Positions 46,668 to 56,443 of a stretch of DNA of 64,000 nucleotides are shown here, one piece after another. The notes beneath the pieces are model-generated. The model saw nothing but the letters and a program-made list of their open reading frames with translations, had not been told where the DNA came from and did no database searches. The position numbers were made by a program, and so were the translations under genes. Position 1 is the stretch's first letter; each line of letters starts with the position of its first letter. The stretch covers positions 124,001 through 188,000 of the forward strand of contig NZ_JAATOV010000001.1 of assembly GCF_011806425.1 (NCBI RefSeq). Direction: 5' to 3'. Origin of the DNA: Thalassospira lucentensis (GTDB lineage: Bacteria > Pseudomonadota > Alphaproteobacteria > Rhodospirillales > Thalassospiraceae).

Positions 46668-48629
46668 ATGTGTGGAATTGCAGGCTTTCTAGATAACCGC
46701 CGGAACAAAAACCCTGAGGAACTTGAGGACATCGCCCTAAGAATGGGCGAACAAATTCATTACCGAGGCCCCGATGCAGCGGCTGCATGGTCAGACGCGG
46801 CGGCAGGCGTTGCGCTAGCACACCGACGTCTGTCAATTATAGACCTCTCGCCCGCTGGCAACCAGCCAATGTCTTCTAGCTGCAATCGCTTTGTCACCGT
46901 TTATAATGGTGAAATTTATAATTCCAACGAACTGCGCGACGATCTTCGCAGGCTTGGCAGATCAACTTTTCGCGGCCATTCCGACACTGAAGTAATGCTT
47001 GAGGGGTTCTCCGCATGGGGAGTAAAGGAAACTCTCAAGAGATTAATAGGCATGTTTGCAATCGCAGTTTGGGATCGCAAAGAACAAAACCTAACCCTTG
47101 TTCGTGACCGGCTGGGAATAAAACCACTTTATTGGTCAATCCAGAACGGACAGCTATTTTTCGGCTCCGAACTCAAAGCGCTCTATGCCCATCCAGATTG
47201 GAAAGGCGATTTAAACAAAGACGCTCTGACTTCCTTTTTACGACATAACTATATTCCTAGCCCACATTCCGTAAGCAAGAACACGCAAAAATTAGAGCCT
47301 GGGCATTTACTTACGTTTAGCAGCCAACTTTCCGACACACCGAAGATTGAAGCATATTGGTCACTAGAAGATACAATTCTCCAGGGCCAATCCAAATGCT
47401 TCTCAGGCACTGACGAGCAATTAATAGACCAGCTACATGAACTACTCAGTGATGCTGTTCAACGAAGAATGATCTCAGATGTTCCAATAGGTGCATTTCT
47501 TTCCGGAGGGATCGATTCATCTACCGTAACCGCATTAATGCAAGAGCACTCGCCTAATCCAGTACGAACCTTTTCGATCGGATTCGAGGAAAATGCGTTT
47601 AACGAAGCGCCTCATGCAGCTGCAGTGGCCAAACATTTGGGCACAGATCACACCGAGTTCTATGTATCACCTGCCGAAGCCCGCGATGTGATTCCAAAAC
47701 TTGCAACGATGTTTGACGAGCCGTTTTCCGACTCATCGCAAATTCCCACATATCTGGTTTCTCAAATGACCAAAGAGCACGTGACGGTGGCTTTAAGCGG
47801 TGATGGTGGAGATGAACTTTTTGCCGGATACAGTCGATATACAAAAGCTCTGAAGCTGCATCAGGCAGCCAACAAGGTACCAGGCTTCGCGAAACGTGGG
47901 TTTAACCACCTGCTATCTTCGCTAACAACAGAGGCATTTATGTCTTCGACTGAGCACTTGCCATATGCAAACCATCTGAAGCTTACACTTGGCCGCGCGC
48001 AAAAGCTGCGCAATTTACTGCGTGACGGTAGGGAAGATCTATATCGTGGCCTTGTAAGCCATTGGTCAGCCCCATCAACTTTGATACCGGGTTCGTGTGA
48101 GCCCAAAGCAAGTATCTGGGACAATTCCAGTCAATCGTTGACGCCAAATTATCTGGACTGGATGCGCTACGTAGACAGCAAAACCTATCTTCCCGACGAC
48201 ATCCTAACAAAGGTAGATCGAGCAAGTATGTCTGTATCCCTTGAGGCAAGAGTACCAATTTTGGATCATCGTGTCGTCGAGTTCGCCTGGAGACTTAATC
48301 AAGATCATTTGATTAAGAAAAAAGTAGATAAATGGCCCTTGCGGCAAATCCTAAATAAATACGTACCAGAAGCAATCACAGACCGCCCCAAAATGGGCTT
48401 TGGAGTTCCCATTGGAAGTTGGCTTCGCGGCCCACTCAAAGAATGGGCAGAAAACCTACTCGATCCCACGACAATCGCCAAACATGGAATCCTATCACCC
48501 GCACCGGTTCGACAAAAGTGGCTAGAACATCTCGCCGGAGACGCTGACTGGCAATATTATCTTTGGGATATATTAATGCTTCAAGCTTGGTGTGAAACCT
48601 ACAAGGACACAAATTTTCATGATCTGTAA
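46668..48629 (+). CDS. asnB: Asparagine synthase (glutamine-hydrolysing)
   Basis: 653 residues: an N-terminal Ntn glutaminase domain with catalytic Cys2 (MCGIAGFLDN, RGPDAAAAW) and a C-terminal synthase domain with PP-loop AFLSGGIDSSTVTAL and ALSGDGGDELFAGYSRY. AsnB-like enzymes are common in O-antigen and exopolysaccharide clusters (WbpS-type), where they probably amidate a uronic acid rather than make free asparagine. Last gene of the plus-strand run. Confidence 0.92.
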   Translation: MCGIAGFLDNRRNKNPEELEDIALRMGEQIHYRGPDAAAAWSDAAAGVALAHRRLSIIDLSPAGNQPMSSSCNRFVTVYNGEIYNSNELRDDLRRLGRSTFRGHSDTEVMLEGFSAWGVKETLKRLIGMFAIAVWDRKEQNLTLVRDRLGIKPLYWSIQNGQLFFGSELKALYAHPDWKGDLNKDALTSFLRHNYIPSPHSVSKNTQKLEPGHLLTFSSQLSDTPKIEAYWSLEDTILQGQSKCFSGTDEQLIDQLHELLSDAVQRRMISDVPIGAFLSGGIDSSTVTALMQEHSPNPVRTFSIGFEENAFNEAPHAAAVAKHLGTDHTEFYVSPAEARDVIPKLATMFDEPFSDSSQIPTYLVSQMTKEHVTVALSGDGGDELFAGYSRYTKALKLHQAANKVPGFAKRGFNHLLSSLTTEAFMSSTEHLPYANHLKLTLGRAQKLRNLLRDGREDLYRGLVSHWSAPSTLIPGSCEPKASIWDNSSQSLTPNYLDWMRYVDSKTYLPDDILTKVDRASMSVSLEARVPILDHRVVEFAWRLNQDHLIKKKVDKWPLRQILNKYVPEAITDRPKMGFGVPIGSWLRGPLKEWAENLLDPTTIAKHGILSPAPVRQKWLEHLAGDADWQYYLWDILMLQAWCETYKDTNFHDL

Positions 48630-48648
48630 AATATGGAGTCGCCGCCTT

Positions 48649-49509
48649 CTACTCCATTAATCGCGTAGCTATTGCATATCCCCTATCTTGCCCAGCTTCG
48701 ATAAGATCAACCTTATAGTTTGCCTGCCGAGAAATTTCCTCTACCGCAGAAACAACCCCAGGGAAATGAGCCGGCGTTACATCATCAAACACAATCATGT
48801 CCCCCTTTTTTTGATGTTTCTGCACAAAGCTGAACTCCGCCAAAACATCTTCAAACGTATGACTTGCATCAAGAAATGCAAAGTTAATACGCGGAAATGC
48901 AAGACTACTAACCGCGGATAATGTTTCCTGTTGGACAAAAATGACTGATGACAAATATTCTTTCCAAGGATTCAAAATTTCTCTGCGCGACTTTCTCCCA
49001 TCTAAATCATCTACACAGTTCCAAAACATAGGAACATCATGAGGCAATATATCCACGGTAGTAATTACACCTTGAACATTTTTATCTCTTAATGCTTTGG
49101 ACATACAAACTGCAGAAAACCCTCTTGCTGTTCCCGTTTCAAACACGTAAACGCAATCATTAGATGACCCTCTATTTTTCAGATAGTAAGAGAATACCGA
49201 GTACAACAATCTTCCATGCTGATAGTTAAGCTCAGCATCTTTCACCACAACTTGCGTATGGAAAGCGACTTCATCCAGCCAGCACTTATCAATAGATTCT
49301 CCATACGTTTTCTCAACATTGTCAATTTCGGGAAAACTCGCTCTCGCCGCTTCCTGAGCCAATTGGAGGAAAAACTCACGTGGTCTTCCAGCTGCACTCC
49401 CAAGTGGATCCGCGCCGAGCCTTTCAATCGCATTAAACTTTCGTAATTTTAAAATGTGCGCAATAAGGTTACGTATTGGAGCCAGGATAAGCTGAGTAAT
49501 AATATACAT
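48649..49509 (-). CDS. Class I SAM methyltransferase (Methyltransf_24-like), membrane-associated
   Basis: 286 residues. An N-terminal hydrophobic helix (YIITQLILAPIRNLIAHILK) may anchor it; the catalytic part has DCVYVFETGTARGFSAVCMS, VITTVDILPHDV, INFAFLDASHTFEDVLAEFS and KGDMIVFDDVTPAHFPGV, typical of the CmcI/TylF-like Methyltransf_24 group. ATG 49509 chosen over TTG 49521. Only glycan-region gene on the minus strand and the right edge of the low-GC region. Confidence 0.8.
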   Translation of the reverse strand: MYIITQLILAPIRNLIAHILKLRKFNAIERLGADPLGSAAGRPREFFLQLAQEAARASFPEIDNVEKTYGESIDKCWLDEVAFHTQVVVKDAELNYQHGRLLYSVFSYYLKNRGSSNDCVYVFETGTARGFSAVCMSKALRDKNVQGVITTVDILPHDVPMFWNCVDDLDGRKSRREILNPWKEYLSSVIFVQQETLSAVSSLAFPRINFAFLDASHTFEDVLAEFSFVQKHQKKGDMIVFDDVTPAHFPGVVSAVEEISRQANYKVDLIEAGQDRGYAIATRLME

Positions 49510-49577
49510 AAGGGCCAACAACCATAATACTTTGCCGACGATCCAGCAAAACAGTTCAAGAACAAACGATATCTTAT

Positions 49578-50018
49578 TTATAATGCATCGTCAGCGCGTG
49601 AAACCGCAGCAAACACCCGCAAAGTCTCCTCACTGACGTGATGCTCGATGCCTTCGGCATCGAACTCTGCTGTGTCTGGATCAACGCCGATCGAGACGAG
49701 GAAGTTATAGACGATCTGGTGGCGGTCGCGGCATTTTTTTGCGAGCGTTTCGCCTTTTTCTGTCAGGAAGATCGAGCGATAGGGGCGCGAGGTGACATAG
49801 CCGTCGCGCTCCAGGCGTTTGATGGTGTTGTTGACCGTTGCGGCAGTCACGCCAAAGCGTTCCGCAAGGGCGACGGAGCGTGCTTCACCTTCTTCATGGA
49901 TCAAATCACTGATCATTTCGACGTAATCTTCGGTGACCTCGCGGGCATGTGCATCGCGCAGGCGGGCAAAGACTTCGGCCTTGTTATGGCGCGGGTTTAA
50001 CGTCGGCTTATCGCCCAT
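49578..50018 (-). CDS. mntR: Manganese-responsive regulator MntR (DtxR family)
   Basis: 146 residues: winged helix (YVEMISDLIHEEGEARSVAL, GVTAATVNNTIKRLERDGYV) and the metal-binding dimerisation part (KCRDRHQIVYNFLVSIGVDP, EGIEHHVSEET) with the His/Glu/Cys set of DtxR/MntR proteins. ATG 50018 has GGAGAG 5 nt upstream. Divergent from mntABCD, which it likely represses when Mn2+ is high. Confidence 0.9.
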   Translation of the reverse strand: MGDKPTLNPRHNKAEVFARLRDAHAREVTEDYVEMISDLIHEEGEARSVALAERFGVTAATVNNTIKRLERDGYVTSRPYRSIFLTEKGETLAKKCRDRHQIVYNFLVSIGVDPDTAEFDAEGIEHHVSEETLRVFAAVSRADDAL

Positions 50019-50077
50019 CGGTCTCTCCAAACAGTATCTCTGAAATCTTCATAACAACTAAGTGTTCAAAAAGCAAT

Positions 50078-50091
50078 TTAGCCTTGACTAA
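50078..50091. promoter_or_regulatory. Candidate MntR operator
   Basis: TTAG-N6-CTAA (TTAGCCTTGACTAA) lies midway between mntR and mntA, inside an AT-rich block. Its symmetry and TAGCC/CTAA words recall MntR boxes, but only this one site was seen. Confidence 0.35.
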
Positions 50092-50159
50092 CTTTGAAAG
50101 TCCGCACATAGATAGTGGATATTCAGACGAATGATTTTAATTTGCTGTCGGGACCCTTT

Positions 50160-51146
50160 ATGACCTTTCTTTATGCCGCACGCCGCCTTTTCCTGATCGC
50201 GACAGTCGTTGTCGCAACCGCCATTGCTGGCGCCTTTGCCAGTGCCAATATGGCCGTGGCCAAGCCACTGAACGTGGTTGCAACGACATCCATGATCGCC
50301 GATGCGGCACGACAAGTTGCCGGGGATCGGGCGGACGTTACCGCGTTGATGGGCCCAGGCGTTGATCCGCATTCTTATCGTCAAACCCGAAGCGACATTG
50401 CCGCCATGGCACGTGCCGACCTTGTTTTGTGGCATGGCTTGTATCTTGAGGCGCAGCTTGAAGAGTTCTTCCTTGATCTGGAAAAACGCCGCAATGTGGT
50501 CGCGGTTGGCGAAGCCATCGCCAAGGATAACCTCTTGGGGCACGCATCCTACGAAGGGCGTTATGATCCGCATATCTGGATGGACCCGCAGCTTTGGCAG
50601 ACCGTCGTGTTGGCCGTGCGCGATGCGCTGATCAAAACCGATCCCGAGGGTGAAGCCACCTATCTCGGCAATGCGGACACCCACATTGCCGAGATTAAAA
50701 AACTGATTGAGTATATGAAATCAGTTACCACCAGCGTCCCGGAAAAAAGCCGTGTATTGTTAACCGCCCATGATGCGTTTAGCTATTTCGGACGCGGCTA
50801 TGATTTCGAGGTTCTGGGCATTCAGGGCATTTCAACGGAATCCGAAGCGGGCCTGCGCCGGGTTGAGCAATTGGTCGATATCATTGTTGATCGCAATATT
50901 TCCGCAGTGTTCGTCGAAAGCTCCGTCCCGGAACGCAATGTCCGTGCCCTGATCGAAGGGGCCGAAGCCCGCGGCCAAGCGGTTAAGATTGGTGGCACGC
51001 TGTTTTCCGATGCGATGGGCGAACCAGGGACCTATGAAGGGACGTATATTGGCATGATTGACCACAACACGACCCTGATTACCCGGGCACTGGGCGGCGA
51101 TGCGCCAGAAACCGGTATGCAGGGTAAACTTGCGCCCACGTCATAA
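50160..51146 (+). CDS. mntA: Manganese/zinc ABC transporter substrate-binding protein
   Basis: 328 residues with an N-terminal signal peptide (RRLFLIATVVVATAIAGAFA). Cluster A-I metal ligands are in order: His in GVDPHSYRQT, His in YDPHIWMDP, Glu in FVESSVPERN and Asp in TLFSDAMG, as in PsaA/MntC-type Mn2+ binders. The Zn-type His-rich loop of ZnuA is missing, which with mntR favours manganese. ATG 50160 gives a normal signal peptide; GTG 50115 would add 15 residues. Confidence 0.9.
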   Translation: MTFLYAARRLFLIATVVVATAIAGAFASANMAVAKPLNVVATTSMIADAARQVAGDRADVTALMGPGVDPHSYRQTRSDIAAMARADLVLWHGLYLEAQLEEFFLDLEKRRNVVAVGEAIAKDNLLGHASYEGRYDPHIWMDPQLWQTVVLAVRDALIKTDPEGEATYLGNADTHIAEIKKLIEYMKSVTTSVPEKSRVLLTAHDAFSYFGRGYDFEVLGIQGISTESEAGLRRVEQLVDIIVDRNISAVFVESSVPERNVRALIEGAEARGQAVKIGGTLFSDAMGEPGTYEGTYIGMIDHNTTLITRALGGDAPETGMQGKLAPTS

Positions 51147-51238
51147 CGTAAAAGCCGCCGAATATATTGCGGACCGACCGATCTGATCCGGAACATTGAT
51201 CAGATTATGGATTACGGAAGAGACACAAAGGACATCTG

Positions 51239-52039
51239 ATGCGACAAGCCGAACTGATTGCCCAAGCCGGAAAGATCGTAGACGTCGCGGGAAAAGATGC
51301 ACCGCTGACGGTGCGTGGCCTGACGGTTTCATATGGCAATAAGCCGGCGGTGTTTTCAGTCGATGCGTCCATCCCGGCCGGGTCGATGACTGCGATTATC
51401 GGTCCCAATGGCGCGGGCAAGTCGACCTTTCTAAAAGGAACCCTTGGCGTGGTGCCGCGCCTGTCGGGGGAAGTGCGCATTTTTGGTAAGCCCTTCCACG
51501 AAGCCCGCGATCGCGTTGCCTATGTGCCCCAGCGTGCCAGCGTTGATTGGGATTTTCCCGCACGGGTGATTGATGTGGTCCTGATGGGTCTTTATGGATC
51601 GGTCGGGCTGTTCCGCATGTGGCGCGCCCGCCACCGCCAGCAGGCAATGGCCTGCCTTGACCGGGTGGGTATGGCCGATTTCGCCGACCGTCAGATCGGC
51701 CAACTTTCTGGTGGCCAGCAACAGCGCGTCTTTCTGGCGCGTGCGTTGGCGCAAAATGCCGAGTTTTACCTGCTTGATGAGCCGTTTGCCGGGGTCGATG
51801 CCGCAACGGAGCGCGCGATTGTCACCGTTCTAAAGGACTTAAAAGCCGAGGGCCGCACAGTTGTTTGCGTGCATCATGACCTGTCGACTGTGAACGAATA
51901 TTTTGATCGGGTGTTGCTGATCAATGTGCGCCGCATCGCCGAAGGTCCGGTAGAGACAACCTTTACCGCCGAGCACCTTCAGGAAACATATGGCGGGCGG
52001 TTGGCCGAAACGCATATCAATGATTTGCGCCTTGCGTAG
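51239..52039 (+). CDS. mntB: Manganese ABC transporter ATP-binding protein
   Basis: 266 residues: Walker [11 protein letters not shown]-loop [13 protein letters not shown] (typical of Mn/Zn transporters), signature [15 protein letters not shown], Walker [13 protein letters not shown] and switch His in [15 protein letters not shown] lies just before the ATG. Energises uptake with the two following permeases. Confidence 0.94.
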   Translation: MRQAELIAQAGKIVDVAGKDAPLTVRGLTVSYGNKPAVFSVDASIPAGSMTAIIGPNGAGKSTFLKGTLGVVPRLSGEVRIFGKPFHEARDRVAYVPQRASVDWDFPARVIDVVLMGLYGSVGLFRMWRARHRQQAMACLDRVGMADFADRQIGQLSGGQQQRVFLARALAQNAEFYLLDEPFAGVDAATERAIVTVLKDLKAEGRTVVCVHHDLSTVNEYFDRVLLINVRRIAEGPVETTFTAEHLQETYGGRLAETHINDLRLA

Positions 52040-52093
52040 GGTGGAGCGTTACATGACCGCCACCGCCCCCAACATCCCCGCCGAGAACGCTTC

Positions 52094-53314
52094 ATGAGCT
52101 TTGTTGATTACTTCATCAGCGCGCTTTTCCTACAAGCTGGCTATAACAGCGCGCTTGTCGCCGTTGGCGCCGGGCTTTTGGGGCTGTCGGCGGGCAGTGC
52201 CGGGGCGTTTATTTTCCTGCGCAAACGCGCCTTGGTATCCGATGCGATCAGTCATGCCACCCTGCCCGGTGTTGGTTTGGCGTTTATGATCATGGTGGCA
52301 TTTGGCAGTGATGGCCGCTGGTTGCCGGGATTAATCATCGGTTCGGCCATTTCATCGGCAATCGGTTTGATCCTGGTGGAGTGGATCACGCGCAAAACCC
52401 GTCTGACCGAAGATGCGGCGATTGGTGCGGTGCTATCGGTGTTTTTCGGGTTTGGCATTGTCCTTTTGACGATCATTCAAACCATGTCATCAGGTCGTCA
52501 GGCCGGTTTGGAAAACTTCCTGTTGGGGGCCACCGCCGGGATGCTGATTTCCGAGGCCACCACGATTGCGATTGCCGGTGCCCTTGCCGCCGGGTTTGTT
52601 TTCTTGCTGCGTCGGCCCATGACGCTGGTGGCGTTTGACCCGGAATATGCCGCGACCACCGGGGTCAATGTGCGCAATATCGATCTGGCAATGATGGGTT
52701 TGGCCCTTATTGTCACCGTCATCGGGCTTAAGATTGTGGGTCTGATCCTGATTGTGGCGCTTTTGATTATCCCGCCGGTTACCGCCCGGCTTTGGACCAA
52801 TCAGGTCGGGAAGATGATCGGTATTTCGGCCCTTGTCGGCGGTGTTTCAGGCTATATCGGGGCGGTTCTATCCGCCGCCGAAGCATCCATCCCCACCGGG
52901 CCGATCATTGTTTTGGTGGCGTTTGGCTTTTTCATGATTTCGGCCCTGTTTTCACCGTTGCGCGGGGCGTTGGCATCGGCCCTTCGGCATCATAAGTTCC
53001 AGCGCCGCGTGCATCGTCGGCAGGGGCTTTTGGCACTGGCACGGCGTGAACCGATTTATGACGGGCTGACCTTACGCATTTTGCGCCGGTCGGGCATGAT
53101 CCGGCGCGACGGGGTTGCGACCCTGCGCGGGCGGGCAGCATCGGAAAAGGCATCCCGCGATGAAGCACGCTGGGCCGTGGCCCGGCGGATTTTGCCCGAT
53201 GATTCCGCGATTGAACGCTATGACGGGTTAACCCCGATCGAACAAATGATGACATCCGATCAGATTGCCGAGATTGACCGCATGATCGCCGAGCAGAACG
53301 GAGCTAAGGCATGA
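52094..53314 (+). CDS. mntC: Manganese ABC transporter permease with C-terminal extension
   Basis: 406 residues. Residues 1-290 are an ABC-3 family permease with about eight helices (FLRKRALVSDAISHATLPGV is the family hallmark). The remaining about 115 residues are cytoplasmic, basic and helical (LALARREPIYDGLTLRILRR, GMIRRDGVATLRGRA) and resemble a winged-helix-like tail; B. subtilis MntC is likewise long. It overlaps the second permease by 4 bp (ATGA). Confidence 0.9.
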   Translation: MSFVDYFISALFLQAGYNSALVAVGAGLLGLSAGSAGAFIFLRKRALVSDAISHATLPGVGLAFMIMVAFGSDGRWLPGLIIGSAISSAIGLILVEWITRKTRLTEDAAIGAVLSVFFGFGIVLLTIIQTMSSGRQAGLENFLLGATAGMLISEATTIAIAGALAAGFVFLLRRPMTLVAFDPEYAATTGVNVRNIDLAMMGLALIVTVIGLKIVGLILIVALLIIPPVTARLWTNQVGKMIGISALVGGVSGYIGAVLSAAEASIPTGPIIVLVAFGFFMISALFSPLRGALASALRHHKFQRRVHRRQGLLALARREPIYDGLTLRILRRSGMIRRDGVATLRGRAASEKASRDEARWAVARRILPDDSAIERYDGLTPIEQMMTSDQIAEIDRMIAEQNGAKA

Positions 53315-54261
53315 TCAATGATCTGATAACCGCCCTTGGCGCGGAGTTTGTTCAGCTGAGCTTAACACCGATCCTGATTGGTGTTTTGGCCGCTATTGCC
53401 TGTGCGCTGCCAGGTAATTTCCTGTTGCTGCGCCGACAAGCGTTGATTGGCGATGCGATCAGCCATGTGGTGTTGCCCGGCATTGTGGCCGCGTTTTTAG
53501 TGACCGGCACCATTAGCGCCATTCCGATGATGCTGGGTGCCGGGGCGGCGGCAATTGTCGCCGTGGTGATGATCGAGGTCGTCAAACGTCTGGGCCGGGT
53601 TGAACCGGGGGCGGCGATGGGATTGGTGTTTACCACCCTGTTTGCCGCGGGTGTGTTGCTGCTTGAAATGACCGATACCAGTTCGGTGCATATTGATGTA
53701 CAGCATGCGCTTTTGGGCAATCTTGAAAGCCTGATCTGGTTTGATGCCGAAGGTTGGTCATCGCTTCTTGATCCGCAAGCACTTGCCACCCTGCCGCCAC
53801 AGTTGCCGCGATTGGCGATTGTGTTGGTCGGGATCATGCTTTTTATCGGGTTGTTTTGGAAAGAGTTGAAAATTTCGACCTTTGACGCGGCCTTTGCCGG
53901 GGCGATTGGCATTCGCACCGGGATACTTGGCTTTGCACTTGTGGTCTGTACGGCGATTGCCGCCGTTGCGGCCTTTGATGCGGTCGGGTCGATCATTGTC
54001 ATTGCGATGTTTGTCTGCCCGCCAGCCAGTGCGCGCCTGATGACCAATCAGTTGGGCCGACAAGTTGCATGGTCCGTCCTGTTTGCGACGATTTCCGCAA
54101 TTTTGGGATATGTGTTTGCCGGATATGGGCCGGGCTGGTTTGGATCGCCCTATGCGGTCAGTGCCGCGGGCATGATTGCCACCATTTCGGGGATCATTAT
54201 GCTTTTGACCTGTTTGTTCGGCCCACAGCGCAAACGCACCGGCCAACAGGCCGAGGCATAA
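53311..54261 (+). CDS. mntD: Manganese ABC transporter permease
   Basis: 316 residues, ABC-3 family permease with about eight membrane helices and the hallmark LLRRQALIGDAISHVVLPGI. It lacks the extension of MntC, so the two form a heterodimeric channel, as in MntCD/SitCD systems. Confidence 0.9.
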   Translation: MINDLITALGAEFVQLSLTPILIGVLAAIACALPGNFLLLRRQALIGDAISHVVLPGIVAAFLVTGTISAIPMMLGAGAAAIVAVVMIEVVKRLGRVEPGAAMGLVFTTLFAAGVLLLEMTDTSSVHIDVQHALLGNLESLIWFDAEGWSSLLDPQALATLPPQLPRLAIVLVGIMLFIGLFWKELKISTFDAAFAGAIGIRTGILGFALVVCTAIAAVAAFDAVGSIIVIAMFVCPPASARLMTNQLGRQVAWSVLFATISAILGYVFAGYGPGWFGSPYAVSAAGMIATISGIIMLLTCLFGPQRKRTGQQAEA

Positions 54262-54327
54262 GTGCCTTTGCCGTAACCGCGCAAAATTGCCCTAGCCCAA
54301 CCCGTGCGAAACGCACATACTTGGCGG

Positions 54328-55293
54328 ATGCAAATTGGTTGGTTGGCGAAACATTTCGGGATGATGACCGGTGTAATCGGCGCAGCGGTAACTGTGCTGG
54401 TGTCTTTTGGGATATCGGCATATGCCCAAACACCCACGTCACCAGCGCCGGTTATCGCAAAAATCCAGAGTGATTTAAGCGCCTATGGCGATATTGATCT
54501 TTATGTTTTTAAGGATCGCCAAGCGTTTCTCGATATTATGGATCGGACGATTGGCCTTAAGAACATTGCCAATCCAGATACGACATTTGCCAAACTGCCC
54601 AGATCGCCCTTTACCATTACCGGGCGGCAAAATGGCAAGCAAATCCCATCATGCCAGATTTTCGTGCCCGCCAATATCGCGCCCAACAGCGGCAACGAGA
54701 TTTTTGCACAATTGATGCGCGGCTGGTTCGGACCCGATTTAACCTATGGCAGCAGTGCGGAACTGACATTTGAATGGCTATTGCGCCATGAAGCGCGGCA
54801 TTGCATGCCCGATCATTATGGCGACGTGGAAAGCCATGGTGATGAGGTTGACGCCGATATTTTCGCCTTCAATGCGCTGAGCGAAACCATAGCGAATACC
54901 GAGCTTCGCAATGGGCTTCGCGCCGATATCATTGCGTTTCGCATGATTACATCGGCTATTTTCGCCGATAACAGCCATATGATCGGACTTTCAGTCAAAT
55001 ATGGCCTTAAAAACACGGCGAAATCCGAAAACCTGACCGCAGATGACGAGATTTCCGCATTTCGGGCGGCAAGGAAGCTTATTTTCGAGCGGGCAAAGGC
55101 GCGCGCAGCTGGGATTAATCCGACCAACCTTGAACTGATCCGTACGGTAAGCGCATTACGTGCTGAAACCAAGACCGGCGCGCTGAACCCCGGATCATCA
55201 AGGGTATCGGAAATCCTGATCGATCTTGATGATGCGATTGCCCATCTTGCCCCACGGCTACACACATCTGTCGCCAACCTGCCAACGGATTAA
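54328..55293 (+). CDS. Exported hypothetical protein with HEXXH motif
   Basis: 321 residues with a signal-like segment (MTGVIGAAVTVLVSFGISAY, cleavage after AYA). Residues HEARH fit the HEXXH zinc-protease motif, followed by HCMPDHYGDVESHGDEVDAD with further possible ligands. No named peptidase family is recognised. It follows mntD after a 66-bp gap on the same strand but need not be functionally linked. Starts at GTG 54304 or ATG 54361 are possible. Confidence 0.65.
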   Translation: MQIGWLAKHFGMMTGVIGAAVTVLVSFGISAYAQTPTSPAPVIAKIQSDLSAYGDIDLYVFKDRQAFLDIMDRTIGLKNIANPDTTFAKLPRSPFTITGRQNGKQIPSCQIFVPANIAPNSGNEIFAQLMRGWFGPDLTYGSSAELTFEWLLRHEARHCMPDHYGDVESHGDEVDADIFAFNALSETIANTELRNGLRADIIAFRMITSAIFADNSHMIGLSVKYGLKNTAKSENLTADDEISAFRAARKLIFERAKARAAGINPTNLELIRTVSALRAETKTGALNPGSSRVSEILIDLDDAIAHLAPRLHTSVANLPTD

Positions 55294-55318
55294 GTCAGTG
55301 CGTCTGGGCGCATGTGCA

Positions 55319-56398
55319 TCACGGCGCATGTGCTGCTTTGCGCCAGAAAGTCATCGCAAGACATTGGTCACGTTCCAGCCCGATCTCTTTGCGCCAATAG
55401 CGATGAAGCGGTTTGTAGTCTTCTTGCTCCACCCCGGCCCAGCAAAACACGTTTCGTTTGGCATGCGGGATGTCAATCGCGCGCACGGCATCCTGAATAA
55501 GGCTGCGCTCAACATTCGTATTGGTTTCGCCATCACGCAACAGCCATTGAATTTCGACTGCACTTTTGGTGGTGATATCGATGATGTCGTCTTTGCCGCC
55601 AACTTCGATCACCGCATGACCGGCAACGTTGGGAGACAGATTTTCAAGGTAGCGGCCAATGGCCGGCAATGCGGTTTCATCGCCCGCGAACAACACCCAA
55701 TCGGCATTTGGTAGCGCGTTGCCAAAGGGTCCGGTGATCGCCGCCAGATCCCCCGGTGCGGCATGCAGGGCAAAGGACGAGCCCGGCCTATTATCGCCGT
55801 GAATGACGAAATCGACATCCATCCAGCCCGCATCAACATCGATGTTGCGAATGGTGTAAACGCGTTGTTCGACCGCTTTATCCCCACTTGGCCAGACCGG
55901 CAGTCCGTTATCGGCCAGAGTTGGCCATTCCGGATTTTGATCACCGCGTTGTGGGATCAAAAGACGAATGTGTATGCCATCAATGTCATAGGCACCAAGA
56001 TCATCACCATGCAGCCGAACGCGGCGCATATGCGGTGAAAGGTCGCGGGTCGCGCCGACCGTCAAAACACGGAAATTGGGCAAACGGCCGTTATTTTTGC
56101 CCGCCCCTTGCCAGCGGCAATCAAGTTTGGCGTCGGGCAAGGCGGCCTGAAGCAGCGATATGACCGCGAATTTAAGTTGAACCACCCCGGCATCATTATT
56201 CGCCCCGACTTCGATATCCAAGCCGTCGTCGGTGCTGGCAAGATTGATGTGACCAATCGATACCGACACCCGAATGGCCGATGCATCGCCGATCACCTCG
56301 CAATCGTGGCTTTTGTAATAGTCCGCAGCGCGCGTGATAAGGGCTGCACTATCAGGCAGGGCAATGCGCGTTTTAGCTGTCAAAACAGGTGTTGGCAT
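55319..56398 (-). CDS. DUF2218 / siderophore-interacting ferric reductase
   Basis: 359 residues. Residues 1-95 are a DUF2218 domain (LITRAADYYKSHDCEVIGDA); residues 110-355 are the siderophore-interacting FAD-binding fold (RRVRLHGDDLGAYDIDG, VYTIRNIDVDAGWMDVDFVI, GPFGNALPNADWVLFAGDET, ALPAIGRYLENL). SIP enzymes release iron from ferric siderophores by NADPH-dependent reduction in the cytoplasm. The promoter region has a Fur-like box, so expression in iron limitation is likely. Confidence 0.9.
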   Translation of the reverse strand: MPTPVLTAKTRIALPDSAALITRAADYYKSHDCEVIGDASAIRVSVSIGHINLASTDDGLDIEVGANNDAGVVQLKFAVISLLQAALPDAKLDCRWQGAGKNNGRLPNFRVLTVGATRDLSPHMRRVRLHGDDLGAYDIDGIHIRLLIPQRGDQNPEWPTLADNGLPVWPSGDKAVEQRVYTIRNIDVDAGWMDVDFVIHGDNRPGSSFALHAAPGDLAAITGPFGNALPNADWVLFAGDETALPAIGRYLENLSPNVAGHAVIEVGGKDDIIDITTKSAVEIQWLLRDGETNTNVERSLIQDAVRAIDIPHAKRNVFCWAGVEQEDYKPLHRYWRKEIGLERDQCLAMTFWRKAAHAP

Positions 56399-56443
56399 GG
56401 GGCTCTCAAACGGTGGGGCGGGTCATGAAATGTGTTGCAGCTA

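Noticed and set aside
49400-49600. Second attachment site (copy of the tRNA-Ser 3' end) at the right border of the glycan region
   Set aside because: No stretch like GGGTTCGAATCCC or the CTCTCCGCCA end was seen near the border.
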